From: VMCP01 sp964408945
GTDB taxonomy: Bacteria > Bacteroidota > Bacteroidia > NS11-12g > UBA955
NCBI GenBank assembly: GCA_964408945.1
Contig: CAYPBJ010000006.1
Coordinates: forward strand, 1-64,000
DNA: 64,000 nt
Reading direction: 5' to 3'
The notes beneath the pieces are model-generated. The model was not told where the DNA came from and did not search any database. It worked only from the letters and a program-made list of their open reading frames with translations. Below, piece by piece: positions 37,701-45,538 of the stretch. The translations under genes were made by a program, and so were the position numbers. The first letter of the stretch is position 1. The number at the start of each line of letters is the position of its first letter.

Positions 37701-39512
37701 AATAGTGTGAAGGTTACCGAGATTCCTAAAATTTCCTTCACCATGAATTCTTCAGCTATGTGTGAACGCGGTAATCAATTTGTTGCAGACAATTCTTCTA
37801 CATATAGTGGTAATGAAGCGGTTACTTACATTTGGAAGCTTACTGATGGATTTGAAGATTCCTCTGCATATTTCAATTATAGTTTCTCTCAATCAGGGAA
37901 TTTTGGAATTAAGTTGATAGGTGTCACTACTGAAGGTTGCGCAGATTCAATTTCGAAGAGCGTTAGGGTTTATCCTCAAGGTATTTCGGATATCCGTATT
38001 TTAGATACTATTCAATGCTTGTTTGGTAACGATTTCAGTTTCGGAAATGATTCAAAAATTACAGGTGCCTCATTCTCCATTATGTCATGGAATTTTGGTG
38101 ATGGCATCATTGATACTGCATATAGAACAGAACCTATTTCACATTCATATAATGATACAGGGTTGTATAAGGTGGAATTAATTTCAACCACTGAGCATTT
38201 ATGTACTGATATCAGTACTGGATATGTTAGGGTTGTACCTATGCCTATAGCTAAATTAAGTTTGAATCAATACGGATATTGTTTTAACGAGCAACAATTC
38301 GAGTTGGTAGATGTTTCTATTAAAGATTCAAATTCGTCGAATCGTTGGATTTATGGCAATACTGAATCCGATAATTTAGATACTTTAAAGCCAACTTTTG
38401 AGCGAGTAGGTAAATACAGAGTTCGTTTAGTGGAGTATACTAATTTCGGTTGTACTGATACTACCGAAACCTTGTTGGTGGTAAATAAAATTCCAATGGC
38501 TAAAATAGCAGTTAACATCAACGAGCAATGTTTGGAAAAAAATGAATTCTTATTCAGAAATGTTTCTATAGATGCTGATGAGCCTATGGAGTTCTGGGAT
38601 TTTGGCGATGGAGCATTTGGTTCAGGAAATGAGGTAAACCAAACATATAGTGAATCAGGTGATTTTGAAGTGATTTTAGTAGTGGAAAATGATTCCAATT
38701 GTTTAGATACAGCAATACTTTCAGTGAGAGTAAATCCTACGCCTGAAGCTGCGTTGCTTATTGATCCAAGTTGCGAAGGTCAACCTGTGAACATTGCATC
38801 TGGATCATCAATTTCTGAAGGATTCATCAATCAGTACGAGTGGAATATGGGTGACGGAAGAAACTACTTCTTTGAACAGCCTGAACACACCTACAATAAG
38901 CCAGGTAAATACTATGTAACCTTAGCAATGACTTCCGATGAAGGTTGCTATGCAAAATTTATAGATTCTACTAATGTTTATGCAAATCCAATTGCACAAA
39001 TGGCCGCTTTTACACAGAGGGCTACAATTTTGAAACCTTTGGTTTCTTTCCTAGATTCTAGCACTAATGCGGCTACCTATGAATGGGATTTTGGTGATGG
39101 ATCAGACTTTGTTTTTGATTATGAAGCGAAACACGAATACGCTGACACCGGTTTATATAAAACTCGGTTGGTAGTTTCTTCAACAGATGGCTGTAATGAT
39201 ACCACATATGCCAATGTTCGGGTGTGGCCTGATTTCAATATTCTTTTGCCAACGGCATTCTCACCAAACGGTGATTTAAGCAACGATGCTTATAGAATAA
39301 GAGGTAATCACCATTCTATAGCTATTGCTGAATGGCAGATTTATACTGATGATGGTATCAAGGTTTTTGAATCGAATGATATTACAGACTCTTGGGATGG
39401 AACCTTCAATGAACTACCACTCCCCATGGGTAATTACCAATTGGTGTTGATAGTGAAAGATATATTTGGCAAACAAGCTCAGTTTAACGAAAAAATTAGT
39501 TTAGTAAGATGA
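25758..39512 (+). CDS. Giant secreted PKD-repeat adhesin with T9SS type B sorting domain
   Basis: A 4584-residue predicted surface protein. The N-terminus has a long signal region (hydrophobic LMLLMLFLNSAFVAF) and one 'CGSYTAPSGK...AAGCDSI' domain at about 73-125. About 51 PKD-like modules of about 85 residues follow, each with a WxFGD-type core. Nearly every module has one cysteine near its start (as in NQC) and one near its end (GCKD or GCRD), suggesting one disulphide per module. Residues 4490-4584 (LPTAFSPNGDLSNDAY ... WDGTFNE ... GNYQLVL) are the gliding-motility-type (type B) sorting domain. A perfect 255-residue tandem duplication lies near the start. The start codon is uncertain: TTG 25758, GTG 25785 or ATG 25842. 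The stop overlaps the next gene by four bases. Likely role: adhesion or motility; ligand unknown. Confidence 0.93.
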   Translation: MLLVQRKINVNFIKNKYHSLNIVRNIGLMLLMLFLNSAFVAFVKAGNNGNINSIRNTFSAEKGELLHGFGPTCSNTTGNITTSVCGSYTAPSGKYIWSTSGTYNDTILNAAGCDSIITVNLTILVKPTADFTVNDTNQCLVLHSFDFTNASSSNIANAALTYAWDFGDTTISSTENPSKSYNTPGRRTVSLIVTNADGCKDTSSLTVAASPNPAVQFTINDDSQCENSNSFVFSNSSTVNLGNTLSYLWRFPDGNTSTNTNVTKPIILADGSYSVKLIATSSSGCKDSSSNNITLHAKPLAKIFNTSLDSCLNSSWSFKADDLNAATFNSVEWVFPGSTNTADSLVNHTFASNGSNAVEVRISNANSCFDTTSISVNVYKNPVATFTVNDTNQCLVLHSFDFTNASSSNIANAALTYAWDFGDTTISSTENPSKSYNTPGRRTVSLIVTNADGCKDTSSLTVAASPNPAVQFTINDDSQCENSNSFVFSNSSTVNLGNTLSYLWRFPDGNTSTNTNVTKPIILADGSYSVKLIATSSSGCKDSSSNNITLHAKPLAKIFNTSLDSCLNSSWSFKADDLNAATFNSVEWVFPGSTNTADSLVNHTFASNGSNAVEVRISNANSCFDTTSISVNVYKNPVATFTVNDTNQCLVGNKFDYSNSSISNLTNASLSYDWNFGDGVSSNSENPTKTYTSAQSRMVSLIISNVVGCRDTSSLPATTTENPIADFTVNDTNQCLWLQSFDFTNASSSNIANTALTFAWNFGDTTNSSSENPSKSYNTPGRRTVSLIVTNADGCKDTAAEVVYAVPMPVSITTINDATQCDNKNEFILESVSTVPSGAGSITSSDWNYGDATTGSGDSVAHSYTNTVGVVTVVHTVTTSYGCQDTSQIKLTVLQGPTARFTIDTVNNCLRGNEFGLTENSLVGNASKKEFTWSITEKTTQVKTTSARYTESFNSVGVKTIKMLVEDNNGCLDSITKTLEVHIHPTATFSVNDTAQCLKGNSFVLSSSSSSNVTNAALTYNWDFKDGSNSSSANPSKTYASSGRREVKLIVTNDKGCSDTTVGIANSYQDPNVKYTIDDSTQCFDTHKYRFTNNTQNFASNINYTWYFGDSSTSTAFNAVKVYSFTGRKEVSLIGVDSRGCRDTFTEKLYTVPMPKAASTVNDGDQCDNSNLFILKTASTVPTGAGNLSSAWNFGNGATATGDSVSYHYSSLTGAVTVVHTVTSSYGCSDTNQVKLKVFNGLVAKFTIDTVNNCLRGNTFGFTENSTVGDANKKSFSWSFDGFSPLSRLNSNRFTQGFLTAGSQNIKLLVEDNNGCKDSITKSVIVQNHPLALISKIGTDSCQDIASKFKVVDLKAPKPISVSWLFSDNQTFTDSIITVNFASDGQKSARAIVTNSVGCKDTANKVFNVYKNPVANFNFTDSAVCLRGNEVEINQTTANTHGSLSSVSWNFGDGSPTTLNNASSLKKTYLTAGTYTVKMIYTNSLGCGDTLTKSVTILPMPKAQFVWVDSLQCRTGNGFTVVNQSKSNVLGHSLSYSWNFGDSTASTLNSPSLSYAYDGTKLVRLAVNSSEGCKDTFTSQVVVYPQPIVGFTINDVDQCVNNDVFTFNDTSKVRAGGGTLSRLWNLADAGTAASLAVSKSYSSSGNRNIKLVVTTSNGCKDSVTKGITVFAKPETRFAKLNPDSCLNTTWNFRVRDAISTTMTSVAWTISGSSTYTDSLIQHNFTSNGTHSIGLIIGNSNGCFDTTSRQVRVFRNPVASYSVDDSAQCFAVNYFKFNVGSTSPNGLTLRHSWDFGDTSGSSALKPVKVYASIGRRSVYLKSTDTRGCADSFRQDIYVAPYPVSNFTINDSVQCENHNVYVFEDVSTILNGGGSLSSQWIYGDNAPTASGDSVSHNYATKTGYIKVEHKSISSYGCRDSSIQTVHVRKGPDAAIGLDTVLYCIRGNEFGATDLTKKGEGNKTQFTWNWGDGNVDVKSTPSMFTHSYASIGTYTIKLLVEDQYSCIDSISKTTTVHPNPTAQFAIVDSLQCFNANSFSFVNQSNSNTGNSTLTYAWTFGDGGSSTAVSPTHSYTTFGPRDLQLQVSNVFGCRDTFDSKARVYSLPTVKFTVNDSTQCENNQLYKFQDLSSIASTEGTISRAWNLGDGSTSSDATINYKYVGHDTVSVKLVQTSSFGCKDSLSKRVEILRKPQIRFAKIGADSCRNTPSKFKAWDTDVAKPLSVSWLFSDNQTFNDSIITASFAVEGQKSLRVIVGNSNGCTDTINRIFNVYENPHAGFFITDSALCFRGNEFEYNDTTSINNGTVSQLIWDFGDGKSQTKSTNAAVYNRYADTGNYTVKLRITNSLGCGDTITRKLRVLPQPKAVFAHADSLQCRTNNSFAFNNKSVSNSPTTSLTYDWRFGDSTTSTSASPVKSYVYDGVKNLTLYVENGEGCRDTFTSKLEVYPQTVVDFAINDVDQCENNNLFQFTGNSTTGVRGGYLYSNWKFGDGGKDTSRNTNHRYSAHANHQVKLVITTFYGCKDSISKPITVFKKPTGLYTKITKDSCLNNSHTFKVDDLDAATMTSVLWKFNDGSNYTDSIITRNFALDGQKSASLFIQNSNGCIDSLYPKFNIYDNPVANYVRKDTFLCLEGNNFELTSTATSKYGTINQYKWEFGDGLTASSKSSIHKYTDSGYYDITYRVVNSLGCGDSITKVVRVNPNPRVHFNADLYQQCWHSNVTQFTDSSESNLVGRPSLVYAWSFGDSLTSASANPQKTYQWYGVKTIQLIATNDAGCSDTVKRSVEIKPEPFAKFKIDNSAQCVNNNKFNFLDTTLTRQRGGTHTVNWKFADGDTSSLKSFSRTKKQVGTLGLKMIATSEFGCQDSIEKTIRVFAKPQAVVKYLSQDSCLSTTARLQAVNAAGNGIRTARWSYDDGTGSTGVNVTKKYTQTGSRKVILNLENTNYCRDTVEFKYTVRANPKSYFVASKYSLCERGNLVVFKDSSKATEGQIDSLVWDFNNGVRVGKTGKDTALYSFGVARVYTVKQVSVNSFGCQDSSTQKVTILANPDADFDIDQSSQCLSGNAFTFTNNTNPNNGNSAMSFFWNFGDSTNSSSKNPKKTYSFDGTKAIRLIASNSDGCLDTIDKSVLVRPQPKAKFAINTVNQCVNAQSYTFTDQSTVKSGGGSLSRVWNLGDGSVSNQTIVNGVNYKSAGLYIVKLTSRTTFNCIDTVVQQIRVFPKPTVAFTVNQDTQCLVGNSYSFNNTSNIATGGGTLSYAWTFGNGTNSNNTHPTLGYNQYGSYVVELKATSSNGCAETLKKNVTVVANPAVNFAFTTSDKQCNSVDNFKMTNQTNLLNGRSAKYTWNYGDNTSSSAVNGTHSYSQEGNYTVKLLALNSNGCRDSISKTLTVYADPIADFSINQAGQCINDQLFDFKNNSSVAFGGGTLSQIWKSNDSVISTVQNITATFKEVKTYSIKLVSISSLGCKDSVIKNIVVYPKPQADFAINNSQQCLQNNRFDYTNNSKISSGSLKYVWSYGDTSGSTTVSPTKNYSAYGSYKVQLMSISGFGCKDSIAKTVKVHSQPTVQFSLSDTSSCLYQNQFSFTNQSNNADGSTLNHTWLFSDGSSQNSLNSVKSFSNSGRYLVKLRSQSSFGCRDSLVKWVRVYPQPLPSFNLVKANQCLNNNAFEVQNATTVATEGGTLSYVWDFGNGSSSTSKNPKWSFGKADTYTVFMTVRSSFNCIDSLKKVAVVHPEPTVDFNFVKSGLQTAGDTIQCLNTNLFQLNNLANVSSGTLTHQWSFGNGQSSVGLSPQIKYNSDGKYRIRLISVTNFGCRDSSFETVSVYPDPDADFNINDVDQCFRGHEFLLTNSSKIKSGSMSYDWSLGDGLVSTATSVRKTYNQFGQYSVKLFVSSNKGCRDSVIKTVRVYAQPKAAFVTNDSIQCFNNNDYIFENKSSIGFGSLFSLWSFGDANFSTAQLGRHEYKKAGNYTVQLISSSAFGCADTFINSVKVTEIPKISFTMNSSAMCERGNQFVADNSSTYSGNEAVTYIWKLTDGFEDSSAYFNYSFSQSGNFGIKLIGVTTEGCADSISKSVRVYPQGISDIRILDTIQCLFGNDFSFGNDSKITGASFSIMSWNFGDGIIDTAYRTEPISHSYNDTGLYKVELISTTEHLCTDISTGYVRVVPMPIAKLSLNQYGYCFNEQQFELVDVSIKDSNSSNRWIYGNTESDNLDTLKPTFERVGKYRVRLVEYTNFGCTDTTETLLVVNKIPMAKIAVNINEQCLEKNEFLFRNVSIDADEPMEFWDFGDGAFGSGNEVNQTYSESGDFEVILVVENDSNCLDTAILSVRVNPTPEAALLIDPSCEGQPVNIASGSSISEGFINQYEWNMGDGRNYFFEQPEHTYNKPGKYYVTLAMTSDEGCYAKFIDSTNVYANPIAQMAAFTQRATILKPLVSFLDSSTNAATYEWDFGDGSDFVFDYEAKHEYADTGLYKTRLVVSSTDGCNDTTYANVRVWPDFNILLPTAFSPNGDLSNDAYRIRGNHHSIAIAEWQIYTDDGIKVFESNDITDSWDGTFNELPLPMGNYQLVLIVKDIFGKQAQFNEKISLVR
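26148..26912. repeat. 765-bp tandem duplication, copy 1
   Basis: The first of two adjacent 765-bp copies inside the giant adhesin gene. It encodes three PKD-like modules (255 residues) that begin with TVNDTNQC, TINDDSQC and NTSLDSC. Read base by base, I find no difference from copy 2. Confidence 0.95.
26913..27677. repeat. 765-bp tandem duplication, copy 2
   Basis: The second 765-bp copy, directly adjoining the first with no spacer. The next module (from 27678) begins with the same bases for a short distance and then diverges, as expected if unequal crossing over used the shared module starts. A further, imperfect relative of module one lies at about 27930-28160. Confidence 0.95.
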
Positions 39513-42500
39513 GAAAAGCATTAATATTTAGCCTCTTTTCGGTACTGTTAGGATATGCTTATTCTCAGAGTTCACCAATTCTTTCTTTGCAAAGTAAGAA
39601 TGATATTAGTTGTTATGGAATTTCTGATGGGCAGGTGGTTCTTTCTGTCTCTGGTGGAAGTGGCCCACTGGTATTTTCAAACAATGGAATTTCTCAGTCA
39701 ACAGGCAGTTTTTCAGGATTAAAAGCAGGTAGTTTTAAATTTTTCGTTATCGATAGTCTTGGAGGCAAAGATTCTTTAACTGTTAATCTATCGGAACCAA
39801 CTAAGTTAACTACGCAATTCACTTTAAATCAACCAAGTTGTGAATATAAATCTGACGGGTCAATTCAAACCTCCATTTCAGGTGGAACCGGTAATAAGAA
39901 CGTAAAGTGGACGGATTCTGCAGGTTTTACATCAAGTTCACTGAACTTGAATTATTTATCTGAAGGGGTTTATTTTATGAGAGTCACTGATGCTAAAGGC
40001 TGTGTGCTTGATACTTCAGTGAAATTGATACATCAAGTTAAAATAGCTTTGTCAATCACCACAAATGACATTACCTGCAGTGGCTTAACAAATGGCACTG
40101 CTGTTGTGAATATCACTGGAACAGGTAGTGGCTATTCTCAATTATGGACTGGCCCCAATGCTTATAGTTCAACATTGAAGTCCATTACGGGTTTGGCTGC
40201 GGGCAGTTATTCTGTTAAAGTTACCGAAACTCTTACTGGTTGTAGTGCATTAATGGCTGCTACAATAGTAAATCCCACAAAACTAAAAGTAGAAATTACT
40301 TCCATCAGAGCGGCTTTATGTAATGGTTCATCTGATGGTCAAATGAACATTAAAACAACAGGTGGAAGAGCCCCATATTTGTATTCATGGTCTGGCCCCA
40401 ATAGCTATTTTTCGAGTAAATCAAATATCTCAGATGCAGCTGCTGGAACTTACATTATTTCTGTAACTGATTCAAGTGGATGTTCAGCTGCTGATACGGG
40501 CGTTGTGAATGAACCAACCGCTTTAAGCATCATCCCAACTATTACAGATGTTAGGTGTTTTGGTCAATCAAATGGCCAAATCAATCTAAATGTAAATGGT
40601 GGTGTAAAACCGTATGCATTTAGTTGGTCTAATTCACTCACAACAAAAGATATAACTTCATTATCTTCAGGGGTTTATGGTTTGACTTTGGTTGATAGTA
40701 ATGGGTGTAAATTAACACGTAATTACAGCGTTTCGAGTCCTACAAGACTTGAATTATCCTACAATAGTAATTCAGTAAAATGCAACGGCGGAAGCGATGG
40801 GAGCATAACTTTATTGGCCACCGGCGGATCTTTCCCTTGGAACTATAGAGTAACGGGGCCGTCAAATTATAATTCGACATCAGTTACCAATAAGAATTTA
40901 ATAGCTGGAACTTACAGTTTGATGCTGACAGACAACAATGGTTGCAAAGATTCGGAGTTAGTCAATATTACTCAACCCAATAAATTAGTTGCTGTTCATT
41001 CCACCACACAGCCTTTGTGCTTTGGATTGAAAGGCGGTATGAGTTTGAATGTGAATGGAGGTACATCCCCGTATTCTTATGAATGGTTGGATGGCAATTC
41101 TGCGCTGTATGCGGCCACTCAAAATGTAATTTCAGCCGATGTTGGGAAATATACTTACACCGTGATTGATGCGAATCAGTGTAATTTCTCTGATACTTTG
41201 AGCATTTACCAACCTTCTGAATTGAAACTCAGACTGAAGTCAACAACTTTACCTGTTTGTCTCTCTGATTTAACGGGTTCTGCTTCTTTGGGATGTTCAG
41301 GCGGTGTTCGTCCATACAATTTTCAAATCAACTCAAGTTCGTTTGTAACAGACTCAATTTTTAGAAACCTTGGAGTGGGTAGTTGGGTGGTCACCGTGAA
41401 AGATAAAAATTCATGCATTGACACTGTTTCTTTTGGATTAAAGAACAACGACATCCAAAAACCGACGGTGGTTCTAAAGAATATTACTAGATACCTGAAT
41501 AATTCTGGTAAGGTTACGGTTTCAGTTTCTGAGGTAAATCAAGGAATAACTGACAACTGCGAATTGAAGTCGGTGAGTTTGTCAAAAACAGATTTTGATT
41601 GCAGTAATATTGGTGTAAATACCGTGCAAGTAACGGCTGAGGACGCATCTGGAAATACGCAGTCAAATAGTTGTAATATTACTGTATTAGATACAGTTAA
41701 ACCCATTTTAAAGGCACAATCAGTCAATGTGTATCTCAATGGTTTAGGCAAAGGAAGCATATCACCATCCCAAGCCAATAACGGGAGTTCTGATAATTGC
41801 TCTATTGCTCAATTCAATTTAGCTAAAACGCAATTTGATTGTTCTAATTTGGGAAGTAATTCCGTGTTGTTTAGTGCAACTGACGGCAGCGGAAATACCA
41901 GTAATATTCAAGTTCAAGTTCAGGTTCAAGATACTTTAAGACCTGTATTAAAATATAAAAATATCATTGTCTTTTTGAACTCATCTGGTTCTGTTAGTAT
42001 AACTCCAGCTGATGTAGATGATGGTAGCACGGATAATTGCAACATTTCAAAATACGAAATCAGTCAATCTACCTTCAATTGCAATAATTTGGGAACGAAT
42101 TTCATAGATTTTAAAATTTATGATCCAGCCCAAAATGTAAGCAGTCAATCAGTGAGGGTCACAGTTCAGGATACCTTTAAGCCGGTATCGAAAACTAAGC
42201 CAGTTACTTTATTTTTGAATCAATACGGGTTTTCTGTTTTATCGCCTTCTGATGTAGATAATGGTAGTTCTGATAATTGTAAAATCGCTACCCGTTCAAT
42301 CTCACAGTCGGTATTTACTTGTGGCAATCTAGGGTCAAATTTAGTTGGTTATACGTTAACTGACCCCTCAGGAAATACAACATCCACTCAAGTTTCAGTA
42401 ACTGTAAAAGACACTTCCAATCCCATCAATAAAGTGAGAAATGGCATTGCATATCTCGATAAAAATGGATTTGCAGTAACTACTTATTTTGATATTGACA

Positions 42501-45500
42501 ACGGTACATCGGATAATTGTGGTGTAGATAAAATCAGCCTAAGTAAAGACCGATTTACCTGTCAAGATTTAGGCCAAAATACCATCAATTTTATCAGTTA
42601 TGATAAATCTGGAAATTCATCTGTTTCGGCGGTTAATATAAATGTTTTAGATACGGTTAAGCCCGTTTTAAGGGCGTCTAATAGAACCATTGTATTGGAT
42701 TCAACCGGCAGATTTACTGTAACCCCCATGTATTTTGATGATGGTAGTTTTGATAATTGCAAAATCACAAAACGTACACTTACTCAGTCGTCATTTGATT
42801 GTTCAGACGTAGGAAACAAACTGATTATTTACACCATTTCTGATACTTCTGGAAACAGTTCCCTCGCTATTCTCAATGTGAGTATACTTGATACCCTCTC
42901 TCCAAGAATATTTGTGGAGAATAAGGTTGTATATTTAGATTCTCAAGGTAAAACGGGATTATCTGTCAATGCATTTGCATCAAAATGTTATGACAACTGC
43001 TCAATTTCAAGACTTTACCTTTCTGATTCTATCTATGATTGTTCTGAACGAGGCACTCGCGTAGTTCAATTGATTGCAACTGATCCTAGTGGAAATAGGG
43101 CAGCAAAGTCATTTTTGGTAAATGTGTTAGATACGTTATCTCCCGAAGTCTTTACAAAAACTGCTACCATTTACATAGATACGGCAGGCCGGGCAACGTT
43201 ATCAGTTTCGCAAGTTTTAGATTCTTTGTATGAGAACTGTGGGAGTGCACAAGTTTATTTAACTCAATATGTGTTTGGTATCAAGGATATAGGAGAAAAC
43301 TTCGTGTTCGTGTATGCTTTTGATCAAGCAGGGAATAGATCGAAGAATATTTATGCCAAGGTCAATGTTGAAATTGGTGATGCCGATCGCGATAGTATTC
43401 CTGATTATATTGAAGGGGCGCAAGATTTTGATGGAGATGGCGTGCTAAATTACCGAGATCATGATTCTGACAACGACGGTGTTCTTGATCGTTTTGAAAA
43501 TAGTGGATTAAAGGTTTTATTGGATTTAGATCAAGACGGGTTCTACAATGTCTACGATGTAGATACTGATGGAGATCTAATTTATGATGTTGCTGAAGTT
43601 AATGGTTTTGATCCAGATCAAAATGGAACTGTGGGTATAGGTAGAGTTACGGTAAACAGCAGAGGCATTCCGGTTTTGTCAAATGGAGGAGACGGATATG
43701 GCTTGATGGACACAGATGGAGATGCCATAGCTGATTATAAAGATTCAGACTCAGATCAAGATGGAATTTCAGATAAGATCGAAAACTTTGGAAAACGTGA
43801 ATTCGTAGACTCAGATGGTGACGGGAAACCCAATTTTAGAGATGAAGATTCTGATGCCGATGGAATTTCAGATTTGATTGAAACTACCGATGATTTTGAC
43901 CGCGATGGAATTCCTAATTACCTCGATAGAGATTCAGACAATGACCTTATTTTAGATCTTTTTGAAACAAATAACGATGAAGATGGTGATGGTTTTGGGA
44001 ATTATTTAGATTTAGATTCAGATTCAGATGAAATTTACGATGATATTGAAAGAGAACAAGATATAGATAAAGACGGAAAAGGCAATTGGATTGACGATGA
44101 TTCTGATAACGATGGAATTACAGACAATTTAGAAGGAAATGACGATACCGATTCTGATGGAATTCCCGACTTCAAAGACGCTGATAGCGATAATGACGGA
44201 ATTTTCGATTTGATTGAGGCCATTCCTTTTGATGTTAAAGGTCTTCCCGCTGATACTGATAATGACGGGGAATTTGATTTTAGGGATTTTGATTGTGATA
44301 ATGACGGTATTGCAGATTATGATGAAGGTTATCCTAATCTACCCGATACTGATAAGGACGGAATTCCTGACTACAGAGATGATGATAGTGATGATGATGG
44401 TGTGTTAGATTTCCTTGAAAGTAATAAAGACACTGACAATGATGGTTTGATCGATGCCATTGATCCGGATTCCGATAACGATGGAATCAAAGATGTTATT
44501 GAAGGATATGCTGATTTAGATGGAGATGCAATTGTTAATTCATTAGATCTAGATTCTGATAATGACGGAATAAACGACATCATGGAAGTCGGCGGCATAG
44601 ATTTAGACGGAAATGGTATGTTAGATACATTAGAAGTTATAGTACCCGTTGATGCAGATGGCGATGGTATTCTGAACCAAAACGACATTGATTCTGATGG
44701 TGATGGTATTTACGATATTGTTGAAAGTGGGATGTTTTATACTGATTTAAATGGCGATGGTAGAGTGGATGGGATTGATACTGATAAAGACGGTATCCAA
44801 GATGAAGCAGACGGAATTTCAGGGGTATTCGGCGATTTATATGACAAAGATGCCATAGATACTGATGTCGATGGAATAAGAGACTTTGAAGATCTTGATT
44901 CAGATGATGATCGAATTGATGATGAAATAGAAACATCTAGTGATTTTGACCTTGACCAGTTAGCTAATTATCTTGATGATGATAGCGACGATGATAAAAT
45001 TAGTGATCTCATTGAAACAGCCAAAGATCAAGACGGAGACGGTATTCCAAATTTCTTGGATTTAGATTCTGATGGAGATGCTATTTCTGATCTAATTGAA
45101 ACCAATGCTGACTATGACCTTGATGGAACTGCAAACTACTTAGATCTGGACTCAGATAATGATGAAATGCCAGATTCAGAGGAGGGAGAAGGCGATAATG
45201 ATAAAAACGCTTTTGCAGACTTTGTTGATCCACAAACATTTGTCCCTGAAATATTTACTCCAAACAACGACGGGGTAAATGATTTACTTTCAATAAAAGG
45301 ACTTAAAAATTTCCCTAATGCTTCACTGGTGGTATTCAATCAATGGGGTATGATTGTTTATGACAGCAAGGGAGCATATTTAAATGATTGGGATGGTACA
45401 TTTAGAGGAGAAACTAACAGCACAATTTTAGAGAAACTACCTGAAGGAGTTTATTTCTATATTTTAAATCATAACAGAACGGATTCACCACAATTCAATA

Positions 45501-45538
45501 AACCTCAAACAAAGGGTAATTTTTATATCAAGCCATGA
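39509..45538 (+). CDS. Large secreted SprB-repeat/HYR-like/TSP3-like adhesin with type B sorting domain
   Basis: A 2009-residue protein. Signal peptide 1-19 (YAYSQ). Eight SprB-type repeats span about 20-650 (pattern C-x-G-x-x-D/N-G, GG..PY.Y.W, GTY..TVTD..GC). Eight HYR-like modules of about 80 residues follow to about 1285 (DNC..., FDCSNLG, DTVKP); the seventh and eighth are degenerate, and the eighth lacks the second cysteine. An Asp-rich region at about 1290-1905 consists of thrombospondin type 3-like calcium loops (DSDNDGI, DKDGIPDY). The type B sorting domain EIFTPNNDGVNDLLSIKG ... LEKLPEGVYFYIL is at about 1910-2009. It overlaps the previous gene by ATGA and the next gene by four bases, which indicates translational coupling. 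It is likely a long calcium-stiffened surface fibre. Confidence 0.93.
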   Translation: MRKALIFSLFSVLLGYAYSQSSPILSLQSKNDISCYGISDGQVVLSVSGGSGPLVFSNNGISQSTGSFSGLKAGSFKFFVIDSLGGKDSLTVNLSEPTKLTTQFTLNQPSCEYKSDGSIQTSISGGTGNKNVKWTDSAGFTSSSLNLNYLSEGVYFMRVTDAKGCVLDTSVKLIHQVKIALSITTNDITCSGLTNGTAVVNITGTGSGYSQLWTGPNAYSSTLKSITGLAAGSYSVKVTETLTGCSALMAATIVNPTKLKVEITSIRAALCNGSSDGQMNIKTTGGRAPYLYSWSGPNSYFSSKSNISDAAAGTYIISVTDSSGCSAADTGVVNEPTALSIIPTITDVRCFGQSNGQINLNVNGGVKPYAFSWSNSLTTKDITSLSSGVYGLTLVDSNGCKLTRNYSVSSPTRLELSYNSNSVKCNGGSDGSITLLATGGSFPWNYRVTGPSNYNSTSVTNKNLIAGTYSLMLTDNNGCKDSELVNITQPNKLVAVHSTTQPLCFGLKGGMSLNVNGGTSPYSYEWLDGNSALYAATQNVISADVGKYTYTVIDANQCNFSDTLSIYQPSELKLRLKSTTLPVCLSDLTGSASLGCSGGVRPYNFQINSSSFVTDSIFRNLGVGSWVVTVKDKNSCIDTVSFGLKNNDIQKPTVVLKNITRYLNNSGKVTVSVSEVNQGITDNCELKSVSLSKTDFDCSNIGVNTVQVTAEDASGNTQSNSCNITVLDTVKPILKAQSVNVYLNGLGKGSISPSQANNGSSDNCSIAQFNLAKTQFDCSNLGSNSVLFSATDGSGNTSNIQVQVQVQDTLRPVLKYKNIIVFLNSSGSVSITPADVDDGSTDNCNISKYEISQSTFNCNNLGTNFIDFKIYDPAQNVSSQSVRVTVQDTFKPVSKTKPVTLFLNQYGFSVLSPSDVDNGSSDNCKIATRSISQSVFTCGNLGSNLVGYTLTDPSGNTTSTQVSVTVKDTSNPINKVRNGIAYLDKNGFAVTTYFDIDNGTSDNCGVDKISLSKDRFTCQDLGQNTINFISYDKSGNSSVSAVNINVLDTVKPVLRASNRTIVLDSTGRFTVTPMYFDDGSFDNCKITKRTLTQSSFDCSDVGNKLIIYTISDTSGNSSLAILNVSILDTLSPRIFVENKVVYLDSQGKTGLSVNAFASKCYDNCSISRLYLSDSIYDCSERGTRVVQLIATDPSGNRAAKSFLVNVLDTLSPEVFTKTATIYIDTAGRATLSVSQVLDSLYENCGSAQVYLTQYVFGIKDIGENFVFVYAFDQAGNRSKNIYAKVNVEIGDADRDSIPDYIEGAQDFDGDGVLNYRDHDSDNDGVLDRFENSGLKVLLDLDQDGFYNVYDVDTDGDLIYDVAEVNGFDPDQNGTVGIGRVTVNSRGIPVLSNGGDGYGLMDTDGDAIADYKDSDSDQDGISDKIENFGKREFVDSDGDGKPNFRDEDSDADGISDLIETTDDFDRDGIPNYLDRDSDNDLILDLFETNNDEDGDGFGNYLDLDSDSDEIYDDIEREQDIDKDGKGNWIDDDSDNDGITDNLEGNDDTDSDGIPDFKDADSDNDGIFDLIEAIPFDVKGLPADTDNDGEFDFRDFDCDNDGIADYDEGYPNLPDTDKDGIPDYRDDDSDDDGVLDFLESNKDTDNDGLIDAIDPDSDNDGIKDVIEGYADLDGDAIVNSLDLDSDNDGINDIMEVGGIDLDGNGMLDTLEVIVPVDADGDGILNQNDIDSDGDGIYDIVESGMFYTDLNGDGRVDGIDTDKDGIQDEADGISGVFGDLYDKDAIDTDVDGIRDFEDLDSDDDRIDDEIETSSDFDLDQLANYLDDDSDDDKISDLIETAKDQDGDGIPNFLDLDSDGDAISDLIETNADYDLDGTANYLDLDSDNDEMPDSEEGEGDNDKNAFADFVDPQTFVPEIFTPNNDGVNDLLSIKGLKNFPNASLVVFNQWGMIVYDSKGAYLNDWDGTFRGETNSTILEKLPEGVYFYILNHNRTDSPQFNKPQTKGNFYIKP

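Noticed and set aside
43380..45230. Minus-strand Ser/Pro-rich open frames
   Set aside because: They mirror the Asp-rich calcium repeats (GAT/GAC codons read in reverse) and have no independent support.
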